The position numbers and the translations under genes are program-made. This document shows, piece by piece, positions 34,601 to 45,533 of a DNA stretch of 64,000 nt. The notes under the pieces are model-generated. The model made no database searches, was not told where the DNA came from, and saw only the letters and a program-made list of their open reading frames with translations. Source of the DNA: Amorphophallus konjac (Eukaryota; Streptophyta; Magnoliopsida; Alismatales; Araceae); the NCBI GenBank assembly GCA_022559845.1, contig CM040125.1:325321829-325385828 (forward strand). Direction: 5' to 3'. How positions within the stretch are numbered: the first letter of the stretch is position 1; each line of letters starts with the position of its first letter.

Positions 34601-35373
34601 AGATGAGTGTTTAAAGATTATTGAGGAGGGTAAGATCGGTCTGGACCAGATATGGTCCGGTAACAACCGGCCCATATCAGATCGCTCTCGATAAATGCGC
34701 CCAAGAGACGCCGGACATAAATGGCCCACCAAAAGGAGGTCCAGCCCAGGAGAGCATCGGATTCTGCAGCGTATAAGCGATACGGCCCAAAGCGCGGATA
34801 TCGCCGGAAGACCCTCCGACGATCAACCGTTGCCCCCACGACGTCGGCCTCGACCTCCTAAACGGGCGAGCATGCCTCATGACCGCCGTAAGACTCGCCC
34901 CGGATCAGGCAACGCCAGGAAAATCGGTCCCCCAACGGGAAACTGCCGCCACTATAGCGGGGAACGTTACTCCACTATGCGGGCCCTTCCCTCTCAAGGG
35001 ATAAAGCCCTTCGCACCAGGACAACCCCTATAAGAAGGATATTGACAGAGAAGAAGAAGCACGGTGGATTGCTCTGCCAAAATCTACTACACAAGAGAAT
35101 AGAGCTACTTGCCCTACAGTGCTATGAGAGGGAAGCACCGACGATCTACGCTGACGGGAAGATTCTCCTCCGGCGACTTTACCACCCAGCGAGCACTCGT
35201 CGAGTGAACGCTGGGAGCGGCATGCACTCGTTCTAAGGATCTACACGGCCCTTCAGCTCTCGACTGCGATTTCCTTTTCTCTCTCTCCCTCGCTCTTCTC
35301 TATTCCTTATTAATACCATTGCTGACTTAAGCATCGGAGGATTGTCTCCTGGGGTAACACTCGGGACTCCTTC
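34601..35373 (+). mobile_element. Partial gypsy LTR (U3-R-U5 fragment)
   Basis: A plus-strand segment with a TATA box (CCCCTATAAGAAGG at 35025-35038), a CT-rich downstream region, and the word TGACTTAAGCATCGGAGG (35321-35340), which is common in the U5 of plant gypsy LTRs. U3 contains a perfect inverted repeat GGACCAGATATGGTCC (34642-34657). It is truncated at 35373 by the Del/Tekay-type insertion; the left end is uncertain. Confidence 0.55.
35029..35034 (+). promoter_or_regulatory. TATA box in partial gypsy LTR
   Basis: TATAAG in a GC-rich context, followed 35-40 bp later by sequence suited to transcription start. Confidence 0.5.
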
Positions 35374-36692
35374 TGTGACGACCCAGGCTCCGGATACCGG
35401 GTAAATCCATAACACTTGGATCCTGCGAGGCCTCCCAAGAGCGGTAAAGCTCCGAAGGGATAAAAGGAGTGTGTGTGGAGTACATTGAAGTCCCAGATAA
35501 AGCAGTAAGTAATTAATATTTCATGATCAGGTTTGCTAAAGTAGCAGAAATAAAATTACGTTTTCAATTAATAATTTAAAATTAACAGAGTCCAGTCCAA
35601 ATTAAAGACAAGAACAGTCTAATAGGAAAGAGAACGTACACTGAAGTCGGTGGAAACTCGACGCAGAGAACGCTAGCAACAACGAATTGACCCACTACGT
35701 CACGAATCACGAGGAAGAAGAACGACCACACCTCAAAAGCAGGGGTGAGCCTCGTGTCATTGGCTCAGTAGGGGTCACACGGATCTCCACTAGAAACAAC
35801 GCAGTAACACGCTAAACAGCGCTAAACAGTAAAGCAGGAAAAATAGGAGCAACAACAGTACTAACTACAACAGTAAAGCTGTAAAAAGCAGGAGTAAGGA
35901 AGAGTAAGAACAGTTAAAGAAAGAGTAAAGCCGTACTAACCAGAAACACGGTCGCCGACCAAATCACGGCTCCCTAAGCTACTCCAAACGGCAACAGAAA
36001 GGCGAACCCCGATCTCACCAAGTCGGGCATTACCGATCCATCGACAAAGTACAAGCTCCATAGCTGAAGCCTACCAAAACAGGCAAAAGCCCTATTAAAA
36101 GACCTACACAGTCAAAGGTACGAACATGCAAAACTAGATTGTCATGTATGTTACACAAGACTGGATTGCGGGTGAAGCCAATAACAGACTACTCGACAAG
36201 TCACGTCAATCATGACGAAAAATGATCACAAACACAAGTCACGAGATTCTCAAGATTGTGTGTCAGTGACAGGAGCACCTCCTCACTAGAAGAACAGCCA
36301 GATGCGTCCACTAACGGCTTACACTGCACCAGAAGTATCTCTTACACATCGGGAACGGTGGTAACTGAGACACTCACAAAACCAAGTACGAGGAACAACA
36401 GTACCAAGTACTAGGAGCAACGGTACCACAACAAAAGGAACAACGATACCATAGTAACGAGTGACTAGTCAGGGTCATGCCCGTCGGCGCTCGTCTAAAC
36501 GCCCCTGAACACGTGTGCACACACAAACTCAATGCCTTGAGCCAGGCCTCTACCTAGCTTTTCCCCCCAGTAGGACGCTACTACAAGGCAAGGGGGCCCA
36601 CAAAAACTAGCTTACAAACCGTATATCGGGAACACGCCCCGTCACCACTGCTAGCTGGGCCGACACACAGGAAAGTGTCGTCAGGCTACGAC

Positions 36693-36697
36693 TAGTG
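36693..36697. repeat. TSD of C2 (left), TAGTG
   Basis: TAGTG recurs at 46888-46892. Confidence 0.92.
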
Positions 36698-37482
36698 TGA
36701 AGTCCCGAGATTAAATGGCACCCAAGAGGGGGGGGGTGAATTGGGTGATGGTAGAAATAATGAAACTTTATCACCTTTTTATAAAATATGTGACAAGAAG
36801 CTAACAAGAGAACTTGAAATAATTAAAGCCCACAGACAAAGCAAGTTTTATAAGGTGAAGAAGGATTATGCAAGATAAAAGAGAATAAAAACTGAACTAA
36901 ACTAACACACTTACGATTTGCACAGAAGGAGGATAGAGGAAAAGGAACAAACCACACAGAGACAGCGATTTTAGGTGGTTCAGATGCCACAACGGCAACC
37001 TACGTCCACCCCTCACGGACAGTGAGGAACCACACACTATCTTGTAGAAAGTTACAAGATCAACCACACACAACACTCATACACTAGGAAGGAGGATTCC
37101 CACGAAGGTGTAGGAACACCTTAATACACACACACACCTCCAACCAAGAACACACAACCGCACACACACAGATCTAAGAGGATCCACACACTTTGGAATG
37201 TTTAAAGATTACAAGGATTACAGATGAAGCTTTGAGAGATCAAGAATGAATTCAAAACATAAGAGAAGGATCTTGATATGCTCCCCCTTAGTGGATGATT
37301 GTATGCTTTGAATGCAGCTTGAATCCTTGGACTGATTTGCACTTGATTGGATGAAGAAGGATGAAGAACTTTCCTCTCGGAGCACTGTTCACGTCTACAG
37401 TGCCAAATCCCTTCTCTTCCTCTTGGCAGCCTCCCTTTGATCTTCCTTGAGCATTAGGGTTTTCCAAACCCTCTTGTATAAG

Positions 37483-37489
37483 TTTTATA
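37483..37489 (-). promoter_or_regulatory. TATA box in C2 3' LTR
   Basis: The minus strand reads CCTATAAAAC; copy at 46317-46323 in the 5' LTR. Confidence 0.6.
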
Positions 37490-37629
37490 GGTTCTTGAAT
37501 GGTCCAAAGACTCCCCCAGACCAGATCCACAATTTTTGGAGAGTTAGGTTGCTTAGGGATTAAACAATACCAAGAGAAAGACCATTTCTCGAAGTGACAA
37601 AAAGTCAACATTTGTTGGCAGCTCGAGGC

Positions 37630-37812
37630 TGGCGGTCGACCTACAAAGGCCAGCGGTCGACCGCCATTGGCCGTCCTGTAGCCATTTGGCTGCTGGGAGA
37701 ATCGGTCGACCGCTAGCTCCTGGCGGTCGACCGCCAGCTTTCTCAGATTCCAGATTTCAATTCTGTTATTTTAGGTCGACCGCCAGGGGTCCACAGGTCG
37801 ACCGCCAATCTT
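37630..37812. repeat. Six GGTCGACC palindromes in C2 U3
   Basis: Words such as GGCGGTCGACCGCCA recur six times in about 180 bp upstream of the TATA box. The 5' LTR copy (46460-46635) retains five; one has become GGTCGATC. Two more lie in the interior near 40375 and 40393. Clustered palindromes in U3 are known in Sireviruses. Confidence 0.85.
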
Positions 37813-38053
37813 CAATCCTGCAAAAATCAAGTGTTAGCTCTCTTGAAGCTATCCATTTGTTCGATGATTGAAACGGGCTTGTGTATGAGTTGATTTATGT
37901 TTGAATAAACCCATGGAAGAATTCATAACCACACAATTGACATGGGGTAAAAATTGAAGGTTTAAAGCATGAAGCTTGGCTTGAAAAAGAGATACAAGGG
38001 AGAGAAACATCTTAGGTTTTGTTATCGTCAAAATCACTCGGATATGTTCAACA

Positions 38054-38067
38054 ATCTCCTCCTTTTT
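38054..38067 (-). promoter_or_regulatory. Polypurine tract of C2
   Basis: The minus strand reads AAAAAGGAGGAGAT directly before the 3' LTR, preceded by GTCATCATC, the Sirevirus signature. A second PPT-like motif (GTCAAAGGGGGAGAA) is at 38541-38556. Confidence 0.9.
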
Positions 38068-38622
38068 GATGATGACAAAACCTAGGCAGTAGAATTGCAT
38101 TTTCATAAATGTGCTTTTGAAAGAGTTTTAGAAGCTTCGTCAATCACATATGAGATACGTGGAAATCCATCAAGTTGAATCTTCTAAACTCACAATTTGA
38201 AGGCATTCAAAATGCTCATATCACCAAACATATCACTACCAACACAAGCATGTCATTGAATTCATACCAACCATTCAATACTTATTTGCCGTATTGACAA
38301 GAGGTGAGAAGGAAAGGAGCCAATCTTGTAACGTCAAAGAGTGCATTCTTCCATTCATTTTCATTTGATCCATACAAGGTACATTGAATGCAGAAGGGAG
38401 AAATGAGCTTGACACGCTAAGGAATGCAACCACTAATGCATACAATATGCTCAAACTACGATGCAAGAGATAGACAGGCATGCAAGCAGGCAAACACCAA
38501 ACACACATAGCATATATATATATAAGCCTAATAGCCTACTTCTCCCCCTTTGACATCAGCAAAAAGGAGAGGGAGGGGATACAAAAAGTGGACAAAAGGG
38601 ATGCTAGAGACCCAAAAAGCAG
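38068..38622 (-). other. C2 non-coding region between ORF3 and 3' LTR
   Basis: About 550 bp with no gene; contains the extra PPT-like motif at 38541-38556. Confidence 0.75.
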
Positions 38623-40005
38623 CTACACAGTAGAGTGATCCTCAGCTTCCTCGCCATGAACACCATCCGGTGGACCATCACCATGGGGGGAACTAGCAGG
38701 AGCAGGAGCAGGAGGAGGAGGAAGACGATCCTTAAGGTTATGAAGAATGGCATCATAATGACGGAGCTGGTTACGGAGGGAAAGAAGGGTATGGTTTGTG
38801 GTGCGAAAGGCCTCACGGTTATCTTCATGGCTGGCAAAGAGAGTGACTATGTGGAGAGAAAGATCATCCAGAGCAAGAGTGAAGGTATCCATTCATCCAG
38901 TCATGGTGTCCATAAAAGTATCCAAACACCCAAGGGAGGAGTCAAGCCGAGTTTCCATGCCAAAAAGGCGCCTGTCAAGAGCCTCATAGTCCCCCCAAGT
39001 GGAATGCCCAGCACCCTGAGTAGAAGACTCCCCATGAAAGTGCTGCGGTGGAGGAGGGAGATCCGCTGGAGGAGGCACATCTGCAGGCTGAATTGGTGCA
39101 GGTGCATTTTGGTTATCTTGCTGTGGGTCCAGCGCTTGTTCTTCTTCACTGCCAATTTCTTCCCCATAAACTGGGACAGCACGGCGAATTTCACCATTTG
39201 CATCCCTGTAATATCCCATATCGGAGAAAAGCTTATGCTCATTGTAAATGTCATCATGGCGGACTAGAACAGACTGCTCATTCTCCAATGGGACCCCGAC
39301 AAAGATGAACACTCCAGTGAGCTGAGAGGCATAGGGCAGGGATCGCCGTAAATGTGTACGGCATCGAGTTATCGATTGAGTCATGAGCCATCCCATATTA
39401 ACCAAGTCGCCATTCATAACATGATAGAACAGGAAATGGTGCACTTCGATCACTTCATATCAGCTCCCACTCTTGGGATAAATAAGTGTAGTAAACATGT
39501 GATGAATAACCCGTTGTAGTGCGGGAAAGTGGTTGGCATTCAGCTCAATGAGGTCACTCACACCACGAACAAAATCACAGCTCGTCATGGCAATAAAACT
39601 AGCCTCAACCTCACCATGCCCAAAAAGCATGTATGCACCATGGGAGGAAACACCTAGGGCATTATGGAATAATTCTGCATTAATGCGGATCTCAATGCCT
39701 TGAACCATTGTATACAAGCTTCCATTTCTGTCAACCGAATTCCCATAGAACTGTTGTACTAGATAGGGATAGAAGCGATTGTATCTAGTGACAAAATCAA
39801 GCCACCCCGGTTGCATTGAAAAAACTGTATAGATGTCGGGCAGGATTTCATTCAACTCTTGAAAATCAACAAGACGAGGCTCGATGATAGACCTCAGAGG
39901 TAACCTGCGTGCGGGAGCTTGTGGTGGAGGTGCGGCCGGAGCTTCACGTCTCTGAGCACCAGGTTCCCCTTGGAGAAGACGCCGAGCACTCCTTCGAGGT
40001 GCCAT
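38623..40005 (-). pseudogene. C2 ORF3 (Sirevirus third ORF; putative plant transposon protein domain)
   Basis: ATG at 40005 (MAPRRSARRLLQGEPG...), open in one phase to 38623 except for two TGA codons at about 39460-39462 and 38893-38895. N-terminal basic, Ala/Pro-rich linker (residues 1-35); a folded domain from about residue 38 to 250 with landmarks WLDFVTRYNRFYPYLVQQFY and FHNALGVSSHGAY, resembling the putative plant transposon protein domain found in many plant retroelement third ORFs; an acidic, Pro-rich stretch; then a helical, coiled-coil-like region (about 335-430) and an acidic tail. In Sireviruses this position is called env-like, but I see no signal peptide or membrane segment here. 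Function is unknown. Both stops can be explained by single C-to-T or G-to-A changes. Confidence 0.7.
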
Positions 40006-40806
40006 TTTAGACTAGGAAACCCGCTGAAGAGAGTATCCTCTAGAGAGGTAGAACCTCTACCTTGGGATGGAGAGGGAGACACCGGGAAGAACTAAGAACA
40101 CCGTCTCCACGCTCTGGAGCTCAAGGAAGGTTGGCACGAGTGCACGAACGCCGGTGAGGAGACGTTCCGAAATGGAAACCAATCGACCGGATCGTGCTTG
40201 GGTAGAAACGGTGTGGGGTTTTTAGGGCTTGAAAGGTGGGAGGGAGATGTGCTAGAGTGGAGGTGGAATAAGGGAGAGAGAAGGGAGAGTGATAGAATGA
40301 GAAAGGGGGGAAGAAAACCCCCTTAAAGTAGGGTTCGGACGCGGTTGACCCGGGCCGGTTCGTCGCTGGCGGTCGACCGGCACCAAGCCAACGGTCGACC
40401 GCTGGGGCCTAAATCCCAAAAAAAGACCCAGAGAGAGAGAAAGAACCCCAGCTAGCCACTACCGGAGATAGAAGTGGGCTCCATGACCCTTGGACTCCCC
40501 CATTTTCACAAATCATTCTTCTTTCTTTTTTTTTATTTCTTTTCTTTTGCTAACCCACGAATGATATCAAGCATGAGTCGACTACGGAAACCCTTGAATG
40601 GAGACTACTAAGAGCACTAGATCACTAGTCCACATTTATCTATCAAGGAATATTCAGTTGTAGAAAAATGTCAAGGAATAAGTGTATATAAATATAAGTA
40701 CAGGCACACATGCTAGGAATAGTCATACACAAAAAAAGTGAACCACACACAATGCATGCATCTCACATGATCTACCCAACAAAAAAAGAAACAACCTAAT
40801 GCAGAC
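40006..40806 (-). other. C2 spacer between pol and ORF3
   Basis: About 800 bp without coding sequence; carries two GGTCGACCG palindromes (40375-40400) of the type found in U3. Confidence 0.7.
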
Positions 40807-41650
40807 TTAAGTGCGTATGCCCTCACCCTTACACATGCCAAGTTCTCGCCTGATTTTATTGAATTGATCCTGATTTAGAGGTTTTGTGAAGATGTCAGCC
40901 AGTTGGTTAAGAGAATCAATGAACTTGAACTCAAAGACCCCTTTGCCTACATGATCTCTCAGAAAATGATGCCGAATGTCAATGTGTTTGGTTCTGGAGT
41001 GTTGAACATGATTTTTGGAGAGATTAATTGCACTCGTATTATCACAGAAGATCGGCACACAATCCACTTCAACATTCAAATCAAGCAATTGATTTTTGAT
41101 CCAAAGTACTTGGGCTCCACAACTTCCGGCGGCTACATATTCAGCCTCGGCCGTTGAGAGAGCTACTGAATGTTGTTTCTTAGAGGCCCATGAAACAAGG
41201 CGCCCGCCAAGAAACTGACAGTACCCACTTGTACTTTTACGATCTACAATGCATCCGGCGTAATCCGCATCGGTATACGCAATTAACTCAAAAGAACTAC
41301 CAATGGGAAACCACAAGCCAAAGTCAATAGTGCCAATTAGATATCTGAAAATGCGTTTAACAGCTGATAAGTGAGATTCTTTAGGGCATGACTGGAAACG
41401 GGCACAGAGACATACACTGAATTGAATGTCAGGGCGGCATGCTGTAAGGTACAGTAGTGATCCGATCATACCTCGAAACAGTGTGGAATCTACTGTTTTA
41501 CCATTTTCATCCTTATCCAACTTTATGGTGGTGGCCATGGGAGTTGATATGGGTTTTGCTTCTGCCATCCCGTATTTCTTCAGCAATTCCATAGTATACT
41601 TTGCTTGATTTATAAAAATTCCTTCCAAAGTTTGTTTCAACTGATTTCCT
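40807..41650 (-). pseudogene. C2 Pol, RT thumb end and RNase H
   Basis: The frame opens right after the deletion junction with the RT tail ([19 protein letters not shown]), then the connecting RPDIQFSV and KRIFRYL motifs. The copia RNase H domain follows, with catalytic residues in YTDADYAG, STAEAEYVAA and FCDNTSAI, then KHIDIRHHFLRD and a normal stop at 40807. This is the intact C-terminal third of a copia Pol, which degrades the RNA strand of the RNA-DNA hybrid. It is out of frame with the upstream RT part. Confidence 0.85.
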
Positions 41651-42340
41651 TGTGAAAAGTGTTTGATCAACCTTACCTCTCTTGAACCCATTTTCAGCAA
41701 GAAAAGAAGTAAGCCGTTCATACCATGCCCTTGGTGCTTGTTTTAGTCCGTACAAGGCCTTTTGGAGCTTGTACACGTGTCGTGGATGTTTGGAATCTTC
41801 AAAACCTGGCGGCTGCTCTACAAAGACATCCTCCTTGATATAGCCATTAAGAAATACAGATTTAACATCCATTTGAAATAGTTTAATGTTTAAAGAGCAA
41901 GCGTAGGACAGTAAGATTCGGACTGCTTCAAGTCTAGCAACTGGTGCAAAAGACTCATCAAAGTCAATTCCCATCTCCTGGCTGTATCCCTTGGCCACAA
42001 GCCGAGCCTTATTCCTCACAATCAATCCCGCATCATTTAGCTTGTTTCTGAAAACCCAGTGAGTTCCAATAGTAGGATGGTTCTTAGGACGCTGCACGAG
42101 AGTCCACACCTCGTTTCTTTCAAATTGATGCAGCTCTTCATGCATCGCCTGAATCCAGGATTCATCTTGAAGAGCTTCATGAATGTCCTTGGGCTCTACT
42201 TGAGAGAGTAGGGCCATCAGGTCCTCCTGTTCAACCTGCCTTAGAGAGGACCTAGTTTTCACCCCATCCTCCAGATTACCTATGATGTTCACAGTTGGAT
42301 GATCCTTTAGAAATGTGGAGGAGCTGGGCAGATCAGGATG
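41640..42340 (-). pseudogene. C2 Pol, RT N-terminal part (YVDD region deleted)
   Basis: In the same phase as the integrase frame after a TAG at 42341-42343. It encodes the copia RT fingers and palm: [31 protein letters not shown], then [13 protein letters not shown] with the first catalytic Asp, and [15 protein letters not shown]. The frame reaches DQTLFTRKS and then jumps, near 41640-41655, to sequence that in other copia RTs lies about 45-50 residues downstream. The segment that should contain the YVDD catalytic pair is therefore missing and the phase is changed. Further codons to 41513 are out-of-frame. Confidence 0.9.
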
Positions 42341-43636
42341 CTACACTTGTGGTTCTTGCAGTGTCTCAATTGTAGGATCCTCATCTTCCTCATTTTTACT
42401 TGAAGTTGCCTTCAATGGCTCATCATTGGCTTTAACATTTGATGAGTTCTTAGGGTCTTCATCCAGATTGGACTTACCATTGTTCAAGATATAGCAAGGG
42501 CATCCAAAGGGTTTAAGATAAGAAATGTTTGGCTTCTTACCCTTGTAGAGCTCATATGGAGTTTTCTTCAGAATGGGCCTTACCATTGCCCTGTTGATGA
42601 TGTGGCATGCGGTACTTACCGCTTCAGCCCAGAAATACTTGGGTAGAGAATTCTCACTGAGCATGGTCCGGGCCATGTCTATCAACGTTCTATTCTTTCG
42701 CTCTACTACTCCATTTTGCTGGGACGTTCTTGGTGATGAAAAATTATGTGTGTACCCCTGCTCTTCACAGAACATGCTAAATTCATGATTTTCAAATTCA
42801 CCACCATGATCACTTTGGATTGTGGTGATGAGGTAACCCTTTTCATTCTGAATTTTTCTGCAAAACACTTGAAACTCCGTCACGGCATCACTTTTATTAG
42901 CTAAAAACAGCACCCATGTGAATCTGGAGAAATCATCAACAATCACAAAGCCATAGGATTTTCCTCCTAGGCTAGATGTTTTAGTAGGACCAAAAAGATC
43001 AAGATGCAACTGTTCCAATGGCCTAGCGGAAGAAACAATATTTTTATTTTTGAATGAGATTCGTGTTTGCTTGCCTTTCGTGCAAGCTTCACAGATATTA
43101 TTGCTTTCAAATTTTAATTTGGGCAGACCTATCACCAAGTCATGTCTAGACAACTTAGAGATCACTCCAAAACTAGCTTGACCTAGTCTGCGGTGCCATA
43201 GCCATGCATTCTCATGGTTGTTAGCTACCAAACACACATTATCAACTGAAACATCATGAAGATCAATGGTGTACACATTGTTGCTCCTTTTACCAATGAA
43301 TTTGATTTCATTTGAATTTTTGCACATGACAAAATAGTGAGTCATATCAAAAATAATCTTAAAACCCTTATCACATAATTGACTTATGCTCAACAAATTA
43401 TGATTCAAACCTTTCACCAGAAGGACATTTTCAATCAGAGTTTCAGAATTCTTACCTATGTCTCCAACTCCGATTATTTTACCTTTGTCCTTCCTGCCAA
43501 AAGCAACTAAGCCTCCTTCTTTTTCTTGCAGCTTGGAGAACACTTTCTTGTCCCCTGTCATATGCCTTGAGCAACCGCTGTCTAGATACCATTTGCTCCC
43601 CCTGGCTTCAAGACATATCTGCAAGAAGAAAAATTC
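42341..43636 (-). pseudogene. C2 Pol, protease and integrase
   Basis: The frame begins after the TGA that ends gag and is in the same phase. The copia protease has its active site in WYLDSGCSRHM (about residue 15). The GAG pre-integrase zinc domain (LWHRRLG...CEACTKGK) lies at about 140-200. The integrase core follows, with the DDE residues in HLDLFGP, QSDHGGEF and VVERKNRT (about 205-330), then the copia KYFWAEAV and LKPFGCPCY motifs. It cuts the polyprotein and inserts cDNA. The frame ends at a TAG (42341-42343), reading on in phase to RT. The natural start is not an ATG; expression needs readthrough or fusion with gag. Confidence 0.9.
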
Positions 43637-45469
43637 TCATGCAATTGTTTTTGGTACCCAAACCAGTTTGGGTCCATAGGAGTTAGTCCAACTTCTTACG
43701 GGTGTTCTCTTCGTCCATGGAACATGATAGTTAGGTGTGCTTTGTCTAAACCAGCAGTTGGAAATCATATGGCCAAATCTACCACAATGAAAGCAGTTAG
43801 CATGTGAAAAAGTTCTTTGATATCTGTGTGGTTTAGGCTGAGCATGTTGGGGTTTAGAGTTAGAACATGAAGCATGATTATCGTCCTTTCCATGAATAAA
43901 GGATGTGGTGATCTTATGCTCAAAGGATTTTTTATTTTGAGGTGTGTACCCCAAGCCTTCCTTTTGGAAGTTGACTTTAACCCCCAATAGGTTATCCAGG
44001 TTTTGTTTCCCCTTAACAAACTTAGTCAAGGTGAACTGAAGCTCAGCAACTCTTTCACCCAAAATCCCATTTCTCCTTTCGAGTTCTGAATTAGTGGATT
44101 TTAGAGTTTGTTCTTCAATTTTGATCCTTTCACATGCTTCCTCCATTTTAGTTATTTTGCATGATAGTTCCTTTTTGGTTTTATCACAGTCTGAGATTAT
44201 TTGCAGTAGACTTTCCTTTTCTTCCGAAGCCTCAAACCATTCCTGTTCCAGTTTCTCAAATTTGGCAAAGATATCTTCACGTGATGAATCATCAAGTTTC
44301 TTTTTAAGAGCTTTATTTTCAGATCTGACTTTCTTGTACTTCGTGTACAACTTTTCATATTCAGATTCCCATTGTTCATTGGAAATGAATTCAGGGTTAG
44401 AATTTACCTCCGTGGATTCATCCTCATGTGCCATGAGGCACAAGCTTTCCACAAGTTCTTGAATCTCTTCATCAGATGGTTCATCTTCTTCGTCGCTCCA
44501 AGTGGCGACCATGGCTTTGGGTTTATTGAAGTTATCCTTCTTGAATTTCTTCTTTAGATCTGGACATTCACCTCTCATGTGTCCAGGCTTCTTGCATTCG
44601 TAGCATATGATGCTACTTGGCTTGCTCGATTCGCCTTTAGTCTGCGTGGGCCTTCTTTGCCCTTTTCTGAAATTTCCTTGAAAGTTTCTCTTCTTCCTTA
44701 GAAATTTTCTCACTTGGCGAGTTATCATCGCCAATTCTTCCTCTTCATTGCTTCCATCACTTGATTCACCTTCTTGAAATTCGTCATCGGATTGATGAGC
44801 TTTCAGTCCAATGACCTTTTTCTTTTTGATGTCTTCATCAACTGTTCTCTTTATATTTATCTCATAGGTCATGAGTGACCCTATGAGTTCATCCAAAGTA
44901 AGAGTTGACAGGTTCTTTGAGTCTTCAATAACCGTGGCCTTTGTGTGCCAAGCTGACGGTAGGGACCCTAACACCTTCCTCACAAGGTCGGAATTTGAGT
45001 ATTCCTTCCCGAGACTTTTGAGACCATTTGTGATTTCTGTTAGCCTTGCAAACATCTCGGAGATGGTTTCTTCATGTTTCATTTTGAATAGCTCATAGTC
45101 AGTGACTAGGAGATTTGCCTTGGTTTCCTTGACCTGTGACGTTCCCTCGTATATGAGTCGCAGCTTGTCCCACATTTCTTTGGCTGAGCTGCACATAGAA
45201 ACACGAGAGAATTCATTAGGGTGTATCGCACATTGCATGATATTCATGGCATTAAAATTAGCAGTGCATTTCTTAATTTCCTCGGGTGTCCATTTTTCTT
45301 CATCAGCCCCGAGTTTATGAGGACCCTTGTCCACAACTCTCCAAACCTCGTACTCTTGAGCCCTCAGAAAAACATGCATTCTATTTTTCCAGTAGGAGTA
45401 GTTGGAACCGTCAAAAAACGGAGGACGGTTGATGGAATGACCCTCGAGTACCATACCCTTGTTTGCCAT
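43637..45469 (-). CDS. C2 Gag (Sirevirus copia Gag)
   Basis: A 610-residue open frame from a good ATG (45469, MANKGMVLEGHSI). N-terminal PPFFDGSNYSYWKNRM and the UBN2-type gag core with W-x-x-L landmarks (AKEMWDKLRLIYEG, LGSLPSAWHTK) span about residues 15-215. A CCHC knuckle CYECKKPGHMRGEC lies near 290. A coiled coil follows at about 355-490, then the VNFQKEGLGYTPQNKK motif and a second knuckle, CFHCGRFGHMISNC, near 570. The protein ends LVWVPKTIA. It is the structural protein that packages element RNA, and the only C2 frame without an internal defect. The terminator TGA is followed in phase by pol with no frameshift. Confidence 0.93.
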   Translation of the reverse strand: MANKGMVLEGHSINRPPFFDGSNYSYWKNRMHVFLRAQEYEVWRVVDKGPHKLGADEEKWTPEEIKKCTANFNAMNIMQCAIHPNEFSRVSMCSSAKEMWDKLRLIYEGTSQVKETKANLLVTDYELFKMKHEETISEMFARLTEITNGLKSLGKEYSNSDLVRKVLGSLPSAWHTKATVIEDSKNLSTLTLDELIGSLMTYEINIKRTVDEDIKKKKVIGLKAHQSDDEFQEGESSDGSNEEEELAMITRQVRKFLRKKRNFQGNFRKGQRRPTQTKGESSKPSSIICYECKKPGHMRGECPDLKKKFKKDNFNKPKAMVATWSDEEDEPSDEEIQELVESLCLMAHEDESTEVNSNPEFISNEQWESEYEKLYTKYKKVRSENKALKKKLDDSSREDIFAKFEKLEQEWFEASEEKESLLQIISDCDKTKKELSCKITKMEEACERIKIEEQTLKSTNSELERRNGILGERVAELQFTLTKFVKGKQNLDNLLGVKVNFQKEGLGYTPQNKKSFEHKITTSFIHGKDDNHASCSNSKPQHAQPKPHRYQRTFSHANCFHCGRFGHMISNCWFRQSTPNYHVPWTKRTPVRSWTNSYGPKLVWVPKTIA

Positions 45470-45518
45470 TTAATCGGATCTTGCTCTAGATCGTTAGATC
45501 TCTGAAAGGAAGAGCCTT

Positions 45519-45531
45519 GGCTCTGATACCA
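45519..45531 (-). promoter_or_regulatory. Primer-binding site of C2 (initiator Met tRNA)
   Basis: The minus strand reads TGGTATCAGAGCC, two bases inside the 5' LTR. Confidence 0.95.
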
Positions 45532-45533
45532 AT

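Larger units (their letters stand above)
36698..38053 (-). mobile_element. 3' LTR of C2
   Basis: 1356 bp. Minus-strand start TGTTGAACATATCC (38053), end GGGACTTCA (36698). TATA box at 37483-37489. U3 carries six GGTCGACC-centred palindromes at 37630-37810. Confidence 0.95.
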
